Assembly (NCBI GenBank): GCA_964475415.1
Contig: CAYYWZ010000003.1
Span: forward strand, 59,224-123,223
Length of the DNA stretch: 64,000 nucleotides
Direction: 5' to 3'
Source: CALCMJ01 sp964475415
GTDB taxonomy: Bacteria; Bacteroidota; Bacteroidia; Chitinophagales; Saprospiraceae
In this document: piece after piece, positions 25,618 to 34,432 of the stretch
Layout of the letters: the number at the start of each line of letters is the position of its first letter
Numbering within the stretch: the stretch's first letter is position 1
Translations under genes and position numbers: made by a program
The notes under the pieces: model-generated
Database searches by the model: none
Seen by the model: only the letters and a program-made list of their open reading frames with translations
Told to the model about the DNA's origin: nothing

Positions 25618-26709
25618 TTATTTTAGGACTGCGCTATATTTTTTTTCTAAGTTAGTCCAGTCATACTTGCTCATCTCCTCTCTTAAGTGCTTATTTTCTG
25701 CAGGAGATTGGATGCTTTTTTTAAGTTTGGATAGAAATTCATCTTCATTATTGTAAAATATATCTGGGTATAGCAAGGGATCTAGATGTTCTGGATAACT
25801 TAGGTTTCTAGGAAGGATGGGCGTGCAACCTGCAGCTATAGCTTCTACTACAGAGATGCCAAAAAAATCATGATGACTTGTGACAGGGAGATAATCGGCT
25901 AATGATAATAGCTCTACGTATTTATTATAATTCTCTACATAACCATGGTGGATTATTTTGCTGCTGAGTATTTTTTGTGCTTTAGAAAATATAGGATCTT
26001 GAATAGTTAAGTTTTGTCCTAGCAGAATGAGTCTGAAATCGATAGCTTCCTTTTGTACTTGGTACAAACTTTCAAAAAATAATTTAGGATTTTTATCATG
26101 CTCCCATCTATGGTTCCAAAGTATATGTGGTATTTTATTAGGAATATTTTTTATGTCAATGATCTTTTTTAAAGATAACCCTATGGGTAAGACATCAGAT
26201 TTCTTTTTTATCCGCTCATGCGTACCTATAGGTACATGATCAGGAAAGACCTTCAAGAATGGATCTATAGCAGCTAAAAAGATACTTTTATGGTAAGCTG
26301 AATTGAAGAAGATCTGATCAGCCAGATAGCAACTCATCAGATTGATAAATCCATAATGTCTGTCTCTCTGAAGGTGGAGATCCTGATCCGTTTCGTTCCA
26401 TGGATAGGTTAATTGATTTTCGTGCATGTACAAGACCAGTTTCGTTTTATCTCTATTGATCTGAGCTAGAGAAACAAAAAGAGGGAGATTCAGCATATCG
26501 GAACAAAGTATAAGATCATATTCTTTTTCTAAATCTCTGTACATTTCTGCTAACTTCCAAGCGCCAGCTTCCATACGCCATTTCCAGAATTTTCCTGGTA
26601 GAGATAATAATGTAGCATAGGGAATTACATGCTGAATAAGTCCATCTATCCACTGTTTGTGACTGCCACTATAGAAGGGCTCTATGATTAATATGCGTTT
26701 ATTGTCCAC
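25618..26709 (-). CDS. DUF3524/GTDC1-type glycosyltransferase (tRNA-queuosine mannosyltransferase homologue)
   Basis: A 363-residue GT-B glycosyltransferase. The N-terminal signature I-I-E-P-F-Y-S-G-S-H-K-Q-W, then L-L-S-L-P-G-K-F-W-K-W-R-M and the L-Y-M-H-E-N-Q-L-T-Y-P-W segment, are the pattern of DUF3524 (GTDC1). The C-terminal half has a GT4-like donor site (H-H-G-Y-V-E-N-Y, F-G-I-S-V-V-E-A-I-A-A-G-C-T-P-I-L-P). In animals this family is QTMAN, which mannosylates queuosine at the tRNA-Asp wobble base. The bacterial homologues are presumed to act alike, but no queuosine synthesis gene is visible in the window. It is divergent from nadB. Confidence 0.87.
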   Translation of the reverse strand: MDNKRILIIEPFYSGSHKQWIDGLIQHVIPYATLLSLPGKFWKWRMEAGAWKLAEMYRDLEKEYDLILCSDMLNLPLFVSLAQINRDKTKLVLYMHENQLTYPWNETDQDLHLQRDRHYGFINLMSCYLADQIFFNSAYHKSIFLAAIDPFLKVFPDHVPIGTHERIKKKSDVLPIGLSLKKIIDIKNIPNKIPHILWNHRWEHDKNPKLFFESLYQVQKEAIDFRLILLGQNLTIQDPIFSKAQKILSSKIIHHGYVENYNKYVELLSLADYLPVTSHHDFFGISVVEAIAAGCTPILPRNLSYPEHLDPLLYPDIFYNNEDEFLSKLKKSIQSPAENKHLREEMSKYDWTNLEKKYSAVLK

Positions 26710-26815
26710 TAAGAGTTCATTGATTTAATTCCTATTTAGTAACTTGCTTTTGCATTTTAGAGGGTTTGATTATATCTATATAATCTAAGTATAAAAGTAA
26801 AAAAATAAAGTAAGC

Positions 26816-28420
26816 GTGATCAAGACGGATGTACTTATCATAGGAGGTGGAATCGCAGGATTAAGTTTAGCAATAAAAATTGCCCAAGAAAAACCAGATC
26901 TATCTGTTAGTATTCTTACCAAAACAGACAAAAACGAAAGTAATACTAGCTGGGCTCAAGGAGGTGTTGCGGCTGTATGGAATCACAAAGTAGATGATCA
27001 CAAAAAGCATATCGCTGATACCTTAGATGCAGGGGACGGATTATGTGATGAAGAGATCGTCAGAATAGTTATCGAAGAGGGTCCTGTAAGGATGCAGGAA
27101 ATTATAGAAATGGGATGTAGGTTTGATACAAAAAAAGATGGGACATATAAGCTAGGGAAAGAAGGGGGTCATTCAGAAAATAGAATTTTACATTATAAAG
27201 ATATTACGGGATGGGAGATACAACGTGCTCTTAGTGAAAAAGCAGATCAGTATAATAATATAAATGTGTATGAGCATTATTTTGCTATCAATATACTTAC
27301 TCAGCATCACCTAGGTAAGAATGTTACTAGGATGTCACCTAACATAGAATGCTATGGTGCTTATGTGCTGAACAAAGAGACGAAAGAAATAGAAGAGTTT
27401 CTTGCACGTATTACCGTAATGTGTACGGGTGGAACAGGGCAGGTATATAGAAATACAACTAATCCATCGATAGCAACTGGAGACGGCATAGCTATGGTCT
27501 ACAGAGCGAAAGGCAGAATAGCTAATATGGAGTTTGTGCAATTCCATCCAACTGCTTTATACAATCCAGCAAATGAAGAAGGCTCAGAATTTCTTATTTC
27601 AGAAGCGGTCAGAGGCTTTGGCGCAGTACTGAGAACAAGAGATGGAAAAGAGTTTATGCAACGCTACGATGATAGACTTTCTTTAGCGCCTAGGGATATC
27701 GTTGCTAGAGCGATAGATAACGAGATGAAGGTGCGAGGAGATGACTATGTATTTCTCGACTGTACGCATCTAGACAAAGAAGAGTTCTTAGCGCATTTTC
27801 CTAATATTTATAAAAAGTGTAAAAGCTTAGGGATAGATCCATTTATTGATTTTATACCTGTCTTACCTGCCTGTCATTATATGTGTGGAGGTATTATCGC
27901 GGATGAGCATGGGCGTACGTCCATAAGTAGATTGTATGCCGCAGGAGAGTGTACTTGTTCCGGACTTCACGGAGCTAATCGGCTAGCATCTAATTCCCTT
28001 TTAGAGGGAGCAGTTTTCGGATATAGAGTCGCAGAGCATCTTATGCAAGAAATACATAAGTTTGATTATGTCAAAGGCATTCCTGACTGGGACACCTTTG
28101 GTACTACGGCACCTAAGGAAATGGTTCTTCTAACTCAAAGTGCTAAAGAACTCAAAGAAATAATGAGTAGTTATGTCGGTATTGTGAGAACTGATGTTAG
28201 GCTCAAGCGGGCCTTGGATAGATTATTTCTACTACATAACGAGACGGAAGAATTATATAATACAACTGTGATTTCTCCTCAGTTATGTGAACTTAGAAAT
28301 TTAATTACTGTCGCTTATCTAACTACTAAGGGGGCTCAGATGCGTAAGGAAAGTAGGGGGCTGCATTACAATACAGATTATCCAGATCAGTTTGACTATC
28401 TAGAAACAACTTATTTGTAG
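26816..28420 (+). CDS. nadB: L-aspartate oxidase
   Basis: A 534-residue flavoprotein with the N-terminal FAD site V-L-I-I-G-G-G-I-A-G-L-S, S-N-T-S-W-A-Q-G-G-V-A-A and H-S-E-N-R-I-L-H, then E-F-V-Q-F-H-P-T-A and the C-terminal capping helices. NadB oxidises L-aspartate to iminoaspartate, the first step of de novo NAD synthesis; nadA and nadC are not in this window. The start is a GTG at 26816: it gives the family-typical M-I-K-T-D-V-L-I-I-G-G-G N-terminus, and no ATG is nearby. It is divergent from the DUF3524 gene with 106 bases between. Confidence 0.96.
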   Translation: MIKTDVLIIGGGIAGLSLAIKIAQEKPDLSVSILTKTDKNESNTSWAQGGVAAVWNHKVDDHKKHIADTLDAGDGLCDEEIVRIVIEEGPVRMQEIIEMGCRFDTKKDGTYKLGKEGGHSENRILHYKDITGWEIQRALSEKADQYNNINVYEHYFAINILTQHHLGKNVTRMSPNIECYGAYVLNKETKEIEEFLARITVMCTGGTGQVYRNTTNPSIATGDGIAMVYRAKGRIANMEFVQFHPTALYNPANEEGSEFLISEAVRGFGAVLRTRDGKEFMQRYDDRLSLAPRDIVARAIDNEMKVRGDDYVFLDCTHLDKEEFLAHFPNIYKKCKSLGIDPFIDFIPVLPACHYMCGGIIADEHGRTSISRLYAAGECTCSGLHGANRLASNSLLEGAVFGYRVAEHLMQEIHKFDYVKGIPDWDTFGTTAPKEMVLLTQSAKELKEIMSSYVGIVRTDVRLKRALDRLFLLHNETEELYNTTVISPQLCELRNLITVAYLTTKGAQMRKESRGLHYNTDYPDQFDYLETTYL

Positions 28421-28520
28421 ATATAATATTATTCATGATTTATATAATGTTGAACTAGTTCTCATAGCGTTTAACTACTAGTAATTACTATCATTAGTAA
28501 GCTTTGAGTTGTCTTCTAGC

Positions 28521-28550
28521 TTTGCACTTTCTCTTAAATAGTTATCTTTG
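28521..28550 (+). promoter_or_regulatory. Bacteroidetes-type promoter before the DUF547-barrel gene
   Basis: TTTG (28521-28524) is followed after 18 bases by TATCTTTG (28543-28550), a full -33/-7 pair of the Bacteroidetes sigma factor. The ATG at 28689 lies about 140 bases on, giving a long leader. It probably drives the DUF547-barrel, Omp85-like and GH113-like genes. Confidence 0.6.
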
Positions 28551-28688
28551 TATCACCCATTTATCACAAAAGTTTCACGCTTTGTAAATTGTTATTAGTG
28601 ACGGGAATAATCTACTATTTAAAGGGACAATTCTCCAAACATATAGATATAAAAGACGCGTATGTTTGTAATACAAAATTTAATAAAA

Positions 28689-30221
28689 ATGAAAAATATA
28701 ATTAAAACAACAGTCTTTTTATTCTTAATGCAAATGCAAGGCTTTGCAGTTACGATAGATTTATCATTTATTAATGATACACATACGCTTCTACAGGAAC
28801 ATGTAAAAAATGGAAAAGTAGATTATGCAAGTCTACAGAATAGTACACAATTCAAATCACTTATTACTGCAATTGCAGATGCAGATTTGACGGGAGCTTC
28901 AGATGAACTTAAAAAAGCTTTTTATATCAATGCATACAACTTACTTGTTATAGATCAGGCTTTACAATCTTATCCGATTAATTCAGTTCAGTCTATTGCT
29001 AAGTTTTTTGACAAAAAGAACATAACAGTCGGAGGAAATAAAATGAGTCTTAATAAATTTGAAAAAGGAATAATTTTTGAGGTTTTTCCTGATGAGAGGT
29101 TGCACTTTGTATTAGTTTGCGGTGCATTGGGTTGCCCACCGATAACAAATTTTGCTTACCATCCCGATAAGTTAGATGCCCAGTTAGAAAAGCAGACTAA
29201 GCTTGCATTAAATGATAATGGGTTTGTAAGTAGCAATGGAAATATCATAAATATATCTCAGATATTTAACTGGTACAACAAAGATTTTGGAGGAGACAAA
29301 TCTTCGATTATAAATTATATTAATAAGTATAGAGATGCAGATCTTCCAACTGGTGGAAAATTTAATTATATCGATTACGATTGGAATATAAATGACTCTA
29401 GAGGATCTTCAGGATTTACTAGTCCTGCAGGTGGAAATAATACATTTAGATATGTAGTATCGTCTACTATTCCTAAGGGTTCTGTGGAAGTGAAAATATT
29501 TAATAATCTATACACCCAGCAAACTGGGAGTATAGATAACCTAACAGATCGCTCTACATTTTTTACAACTACATTGACTGCATTATATGGACTTACTGAT
29601 AGATTTAATGTAGGAATTAATACACGATACAGAAGAGTAAGGAATGATATAGCTGATTCTTCTCCTCTATCAGTGTTAGGAGGGAGTGATGCTTTTAGCT
29701 CACGTTCTGGTGTAACAGCTTTTGGACCGATGATAAGATATGCACCAGTGCCTAAATGGGAAAATTTCTCTATTCAGAGTTCTTTTGTTTTTCCTATAGG
29801 AGAAGATCTTACAGGTAATAGTGACCAGCCCTTTATTGACTGGAATGGTGCAACTTGGTGGACGCAATTATTTAATGATATAGCAATAGGGGATAACTTT
29901 TCTTTATTTACCGAGCTTGACTTTTTGATTGAGGATATAGGTAGTAGAGATGATGGTCGACTAAATCGTTTTTCTACTCCAGCAACGCTGATCTTAAGTT
30001 ATAATCCTATTCCAAATTTAACTTTATATACTTTAGGATCATACTCACCTTTTTGGCAAGAAAATTTTGATTATTTCGCGCAAGCAGGAGTTGGTGTTAA
30101 ATATCAATTAAATCCTGATTTCGAATTAGAATTATTGTATTCAGATTTCACTAGTCAGTTTTTAGCGGATACTGGCGGACAAGCTGCTACTTATAATTTT
30201 GGAATAAGGTTTAATCTTTAA
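28689..30221 (+). CDS. DUF547 domain fused to an outer-membrane beta-barrel
   Basis: About 510 residues. The preferred ATG at 28689 gives a clean signal peptide (M-K-N-I-I-K-T-T-V-F-L-F-L); an ATG at 28662 adds nine residues. The first ~220 mature residues are DUF547: D-Y-A-S-L-Q, F-Y-I-N-A-Y-N-L-L, and H-F-V-L-V-C-G-A-L-G-C-P-P-I. A Gly/Ser linker follows, then ~260 residues of alternating amphipathic strands rich in Tyr and Phe, ending F-G-I-R-F-N-L, typical of an outer-membrane barrel. DUF547 proteins are usually 230-270 residues and stand-alone, so this is a fusion. The DUF547 part should sit in the periplasm. Function is unknown. The Omp85-like gene follows after 44 bases. Confidence 0.83.
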   Translation: MKNIIKTTVFLFLMQMQGFAVTIDLSFINDTHTLLQEHVKNGKVDYASLQNSTQFKSLITAIADADLTGASDELKKAFYINAYNLLVIDQALQSYPINSVQSIAKFFDKKNITVGGNKMSLNKFEKGIIFEVFPDERLHFVLVCGALGCPPITNFAYHPDKLDAQLEKQTKLALNDNGFVSSNGNIINISQIFNWYNKDFGGDKSSIINYINKYRDADLPTGGKFNYIDYDWNINDSRGSSGFTSPAGGNNTFRYVVSSTIPKGSVEVKIFNNLYTQQTGSIDNLTDRSTFFTTTLTALYGLTDRFNVGINTRYRRVRNDIADSSPLSVLGGSDAFSSRSGVTAFGPMIRYAPVPKWENFSIQSSFVFPIGEDLTGNSDQPFIDWNGATWWTQLFNDIAIGDNFSLFTELDFLIEDIGSRDDGRLNRFSTPATLILSYNPIPNLTLYTLGSYSPFWQENFDYFAQAGVGVKYQLNPDFELELLYSDFTSQFLADTGGQAATYNFGIRFNL

Positions 30222-30265
30222 GAATAGTATAACTTTACACTATAAATAAAGGTGTAAATTTATCT

Positions 30266-31528
30266 ATGAATCATTTTTATAGTCTCTTTTTTCTTCTTTT
30301 ACCAATAACGTGTCTAGCGCAACAGAAGGATTTTACAATTAAAAATATATATTTTGATGGGGCTAAGAAAACAGATACACATTTTTTGCTGGAGAGACTT
30401 ATAGCATCAGAAGACCAGATATATAATAATAGTCAAGCAAAAATTGATATTCAAAATCTAAAAAACTTTCCGGGTATAGGTAATGCGCAACTAGAGATAG
30501 ATACAATAGGAGAGAGAATAGAATTGCGATTTATTATAGATGAACAACAAACCTTGCTACCGATAATTAATTTTGGTGGAGTTGAAGGCAACGCTTGGTA
30601 TCAGTTAGGATTTGCGGATAACAACTTCTTAGGTAAAGGAAATTTTTTCAGCGTACAATACCAGAACAGTGATTCTAGACACTCTGGGCAGGCATATCTT
30701 AGAGCTAATAATATTAGAAATACTAAATGGGGATTTTCTCTAAGTCTAGCTCGTTGGGCCTCAGTAGAGCCATTGTTTTTTCCTGATGCAACTGTGGACT
30801 ACGAATACGATTACAACAGTGTTGCAGTTTCGGGAATCTATAATTTCACCAATCAGAAACAGTTAGAAGTAGGCTTAAATTATTTTGTAGAGGATTACGA
30901 AAAAATAACTCGAGGGAATATAGATCTTCCAGGTCCTACAAATCTTACACAACCTAAATTATTAGGAAATATAAGATATGTAGAAAACTTAATCGATTAT
31001 CATTTTTTCTATCAGAGTGGTTTAGCCTGGTCTGCTAATTTCCAGGATGTTTATAATATTCCAGATGAAACATTTTTTCATATCTTCCTATTGGATGCTC
31101 GATATTTTGTTAGACCTACAAGCTCATCTAATCTTGGTTTAAGATTGCATTTTGGTCTAGCCACAAATAATAATTCGCCCTTTGCTCCCTTTGTTGTTGA
31201 CAGTAGAGTAAACCTTCGTGGATCGGGAAATAGAATAGATAGAGGTACCGCTCAGCTGGTGCTTAACTTGGAACATAGAAAGACCATTTATCATACTGAT
31301 AATTGGGCTGGACAAGTCGTTGTATTTTCTGATTTTGGTACATGGAGAAATCCAGGAGGAAGAATAAGTGATCTTATAGATACGGATTCGTTTAGACATT
31401 TTGTAGGAGGCGGAGTGAGACTTATCTATAAAAAATTATTTGGAGCTGTCCTTAGAATAGATTATGGAATTGATATTTATAATACATCAGAAAGCGGAAT
31501 AGTCTTAGGTTTTGGACAATATTTCTAG
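30266..31528 (+). CDS. Minimal Omp85/BamA-like outer membrane protein (single POTRA)
   Basis: A 420-residue protein with signal peptide M-N-H-F-Y-S-L-F-F-L-L-L-P-I-T-C-L-A-Q. Residues ~22-92 look like one POTRA domain (F-T-I-K-N-I-Y-F-D-G-A-K-K-T, ending L-R-F-I-I-D-E). The rest is a 16-strand-type surface-antigen barrel with the L6 signature V-N-L-R-G-S-G-N-R and a C-terminal F-G-Q-Y-F. BamA has five POTRA domains and TamA three, so this is a short member, more like FhaC-type or patatin-linked barrels in layout. Its export or assembly client is not known; the upstream barrel protein and the downstream hydrolase are natural suspects. Confidence 0.85.
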   Translation: MNHFYSLFFLLLPITCLAQQKDFTIKNIYFDGAKKTDTHFLLERLIASEDQIYNNSQAKIDIQNLKNFPGIGNAQLEIDTIGERIELRFIIDEQQTLLPIINFGGVEGNAWYQLGFADNNFLGKGNFFSVQYQNSDSRHSGQAYLRANNIRNTKWGFSLSLARWASVEPLFFPDATVDYEYDYNSVAVSGIYNFTNQKQLEVGLNYFVEDYEKITRGNIDLPGPTNLTQPKLLGNIRYVENLIDYHFFYQSGLAWSANFQDVYNIPDETFFHIFLLDARYFVRPTSSSNLGLRLHFGLATNNNSPFAPFVVDSRVNLRGSGNRIDRGTAQLVLNLEHRKTIYHTDNWAGQVVVFSDFGTWRNPGGRISDLIDTDSFRHFVGGGVRLIYKKLFGAVLRIDYGIDIYNTSESGIVLGFGQYF

Positions 31529-32603
31529 ACATATAAAGTATAGCCCTTATAAGCTAAATGTGATAGCCTATATCTGTGTTGCCACATTTATATTGATTAG
31601 TATTTCTCTAACATCTCAAGCCAACTCATTTAGCACTGATAAGATAGAAGGGGTAAATTTCATAGGTCCTTATGAAGCGATACTTGAGCCTAATATGATA
31701 GAGGATATAAAAAAGGTAAATGCAGAATGGGTATCCCTCATTCCTGGTGCAATTATGAGTAGAACTTCTCTAGAGATAACATCAGAAAATAGTAGGGTGG
31801 GATGGTATAGTAAGGCAGAAGGAATAGAGAAATCTATACAATTATCACAGGAAAAGGGATTCCGTATCATGCTTAAACCTCACATTATTTTGCAAAAAGT
31901 AGAAGATATTCCTGACGGTGAAATAGACAAGACTGATAATACGGAATGGAGAGGAAGTTATGTAGCTAGAAATGAAACTGATTGGAAATTATTCGAAGAG
32001 AATTATAGAAATTACATACTGCCTTATGCTTACATGGCTCAGAAGTACAATGTAGAATTGTTTTGTATCGGAACGGAGTTAAGAGAATTTGTTGTAAGCA
32101 GACCATTCTATTGGGGACAACTTATAGAAGAGATAAGAGAAATTTATAAAGGGAAAATATGCTATTCATCCAATTGGGATGGGTTTGCTAAAATTCCAAT
32201 TTGGAACAAACTAGACTACATAGCAATGAACACTTATTTTCCGCTAAGTAGAAAAGAAAATCCATCATTAAATGAGCTTAAGAAAAAATGGAAGGATGTA
32301 AAAATGCCTGTCCTAGAGCTAGCAATGAAATATAACAAACAGATATTATTTACAGAATATGGATGGAGGAATGTAGATGCTAGTGCTAAAGAGCCATGGA
32401 TTCATAGATCAAGCAGCGATGTAGCTAACTATACTATTCAGGAGAACCTTTATCAAGCTTTTTTCGAATCTATTTGGCAAGAGCCCTTGGTCGCAGGTGG
32501 TTTTTGTTGGGATTGGAACTATAAGGCTGTAGGCATAACAGATACCAATTTTCATATCAATAATAAGCCTGCTGCAAAAATAATTGCACAGTACTACCAA
32601 TAA
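31512..32603 (+). CDS. GH113-like glycoside hydrolase, membrane-anchored or secreted
   Basis: A 363-residue TIM-barrel protein with an N-terminal hydrophobic segment at ~17-33 (signal or anchor). The two catalytic glutamates of family 113 are visible: F-C-I-G-T-E-L-R-E-F after strand 4 (acid/base) and I-L-F-T-E-Y-G-W-R-N after strand 7 (nucleophile). GH113 members are mainly beta-mannanases; substrate is not proven. No in-frame ATG precedes the hydrophobic segment. The TTG at 31512 overlaps the Omp85 gene by 17 bases and gives a basic N-region, so I keep it; GTG at 31560 is an alternative. The overlap supports co-translation. Confidence 0.85.
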   Translation: MDNISRHIKYSPYKLNVIAYICVATFILISISLTSQANSFSTDKIEGVNFIGPYEAILEPNMIEDIKKVNAEWVSLIPGAIMSRTSLEITSENSRVGWYSKAEGIEKSIQLSQEKGFRIMLKPHIILQKVEDIPDGEIDKTDNTEWRGSYVARNETDWKLFEENYRNYILPYAYMAQKYNVELFCIGTELREFVVSRPFYWGQLIEEIREIYKGKICYSSNWDGFAKIPIWNKLDYIAMNTYFPLSRKENPSLNELKKKWKDVKMPVLELAMKYNKQILFTEYGWRNVDASAKEPWIHRSSSDVANYTIQENLYQAFFESIWQEPLVAGGFCWDWNYKAVGITDTNFHINNKPAAKIIAQYYQ

Positions 32604-32612
32604 TATTTTCTA

Positions 32613-33494
32613 TCAGTCTTCGTATAATGAGCCGCTAAGATACCTGTCTCCTCTATCGCAGGTTATACATACGATGATACCGCTATCTAATTCTTGAGCT
32701 AAGGATATAGCCGCATGTAAGGATCCTCCACTACTCATACCTCCCATGATGCCTTCCTCCTTAGCCATTCTTCTTGTCATCGTTGTCGCTTGTTCTGTAC
32801 TTACATCGATGATTCTATCTACCCGTTGTGGTTCATATATTTTGGGTAAGAAAGCTGGAGACCATCTTCTTATACCAGGAATTCGAGAGCCCGCTGTAGG
32901 CTGTACGCCTATGATATTGATATCTTTTCTCTGTTCTTTGAGAAATCTAGATACGCCCATAATTGTTCCAGTCGTTCCCATAGAAGATACAAAGTGTGTT
33001 ATTCTACCTTTTGTATCATTCCATATTTCAGGACCTGTTGTTTTATAATGCATCTTATAATTGTCAGGATTTGCAAATTGATTTAACATAAAATATTCTC
33101 CCGTATCGGCCATTTCCTGAGCTAATTCTCTAGAATATTCTATAGTCTTTTCAGCTGGTGTAAGTATTACTTTTGCACCGTAGGCCTTCATTGTTTTTAT
33201 TCTTTCTGGAGTAGCATTCTCTGGCATAAGAAGGGTCATATGCACACCCATAGCCTGAGCAATCATAGCAAGGGCGATACCAGTGTTTCCACTTGTAGCT
33301 TCTACTAGTTGTGATCCTTTTTTGATTTCTCTTCGCTCCATAGCGCCTTGTATCATACCGTAGGCTGCTCTGTCTTTGACACTTCCACCGGGGTTCTGAC
33401 CTTCTAATTTACAATAAACTTTGACAGCTTTGTTTGTATTTATATTTTGTATTTCTACAAGAGGTGTATTCGCGATAAGGTTTTCTATTTTCAT
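32613..33494 (-). CDS. cysM: Cysteine synthase (CysM/O-acetylserine sulfhydrylase B type)
   Basis: A 293-residue fold-type II PLP enzyme. The Schiff-base lysine is in N-P-G-G-S-V-K-D-R-A (Lys40), the phosphate-binding E-A-T-S-G-N-T-G-I-A-L follows, and V-S-S-M-G-T-T-G-T-I-M-G lines the cofactor. It makes cysteine from O-acetylserine and sulfide (or thiosulfate). The cysE gene ends one base before it begins, so the two form a compact cysteine operon. The length and the lack of a C-terminal extension fit CysM rather than CysK. Confidence 0.95.
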   Translation of the reverse strand: MKIENLIANTPLVEIQNINTNKAVKVYCKLEGQNPGGSVKDRAAYGMIQGAMERREIKKGSQLVEATSGNTGIALAMIAQAMGVHMTLLMPENATPERIKTMKAYGAKVILTPAEKTIEYSRELAQEMADTGEYFMLNQFANPDNYKMHYKTTGPEIWNDTKGRITHFVSSMGTTGTIMGVSRFLKEQRKDINIIGVQPTAGSRIPGIRRWSPAFLPKIYEPQRVDRIIDVSTEQATTMTRRMAKEEGIMGGMSSGGSLHAAISLAQELDSGIIVCITCDRGDRYLSGSLYED

Positions 33495-33495
33495 C

Positions 33496-34287
33496 TTAGT
33501 CGTGGGTGTGAGTTGAGTAATATTTTTTAGAATTGGGTTCTACACTTTTAGTTATCCAAGTGTTTCCACCTATAATAGTATTGTGACCTATCACAGTTTT
33601 TCCTCCAAGTATAGTTGCACCAGAATAGATAACAACATGATCTTCTATAGTAGGATGTCTTTTTACACTAGCCTGTTTTTTGTCTACACTTAGAGCTCCT
33701 AAGGTAACACCTTGGTATACTTTTACAAATTCACCTATATGACAAGTCTCGCCTATAACAACACCAGTACCGTGGTCTATGCAGAAACCTTTTCCTATAG
33801 TTGCTCCTGGATGTATATCTATGCCTGTCTTGCTATGAGCAGTTTCCGCTATCATTCTAGGTATTATCTTTACTTCTAATTTATGTAGAATATGTGCCAT
33901 CCTATGTGCAGCTATTGCATAGAATCCTGGATATGATCTTATAACTTCATTAGTACTTTGAGCTGCTGGATCACCATCATACATAGCCTGTATATCTGTC
34001 ATGAGTAGACTATAGATTTCTTCTAGTTGATTAAAGAATGCTTCAGCTTTATTTTCTGCATTTATAGATTCTCTGTTGGGATACAGGAATAGCATTTCGT
34101 ACAATTCAGTTTTGAGGTTGAGTAGTTGAAAAACTAGTTCTTCTTCGGTATCATAAACTTGAGAATTAAGGGCGGGAAATAAGATGCATAATAACTTGGA
34201 GAAAAATGTGCCTACCCTATCAGGTGTCGGAACTTGAGGACAAGACTGATGTATCTCATACAATTTTGTCAGAAAAGTCTGATTCAT
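33496..34287 (-). CDS. cysE: Serine O-acetyltransferase (EpsC type)
   Basis: A 263-residue protein with a helical N-terminal region and a left-handed beta-helix C-terminal domain: G-I-D-I-H-P-G-A-T-I-G-K-G-F-C-I-D-H-G-T-G-V-V-I-G-E-T and V-K-V-Y-Q-G-V-T-L-G-A are the CysE/EpsC active-site hexapeptides. It acetylates serine with acetyl-CoA, and the product is used by CysM in the next gene, one base downstream. The N-terminal part is longer than in E. coli CysE, as in the EpsC group. A matching promoter lies upstream at 34306-34337. Confidence 0.95.
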   Translation of the reverse strand: MNQTFLTKLYEIHQSCPQVPTPDRVGTFFSKLLCILFPALNSQVYDTEEELVFQLLNLKTELYEMLFLYPNRESINAENKAEAFFNQLEEIYSLLMTDIQAMYDGDPAAQSTNEVIRSYPGFYAIAAHRMAHILHKLEVKIIPRMIAETAHSKTGIDIHPGATIGKGFCIDHGTGVVIGETCHIGEFVKVYQGVTLGALSVDKKQASVKRHPTIEDHVVIYSGATILGGKTVIGHNTIIGGNTWITKSVEPNSKKYYSTHTHD

Positions 34288-34305
34288 GCTACTGTAATTT
34301 AAGCC

Positions 34306-34337
34306 TAAAGATACATGAACTTATGAGCATTGACAAA
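34306..34337 (-). promoter_or_regulatory. Bacteroidetes-type promoter of cysE-cysM
   Basis: On the minus strand TTTG (34337-34334) and TATCTTTA (34313-34306) are 20 bases apart. This matches the Bacteroidetes -33/-7 pair except for the last base. The cysE ATG follows 18 bases downstream of the -7 box. Confidence 0.55.
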
Positions 34338-34432
34338 GTTCTTTTATAGAGGATGAACAATGCAAGACAATTGTGTCAATTGATATGTTTCTCAGGTAGT
34401 ATAAACTTATTCTGATTTAATACCATCAAATT

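Noticed and set aside
31157..31399. Minus-strand open frame inside the Omp85-like gene
   Set aside because: It is the antisense shadow of a gene with clear barrel motifs, with no family motif or start context of its own.
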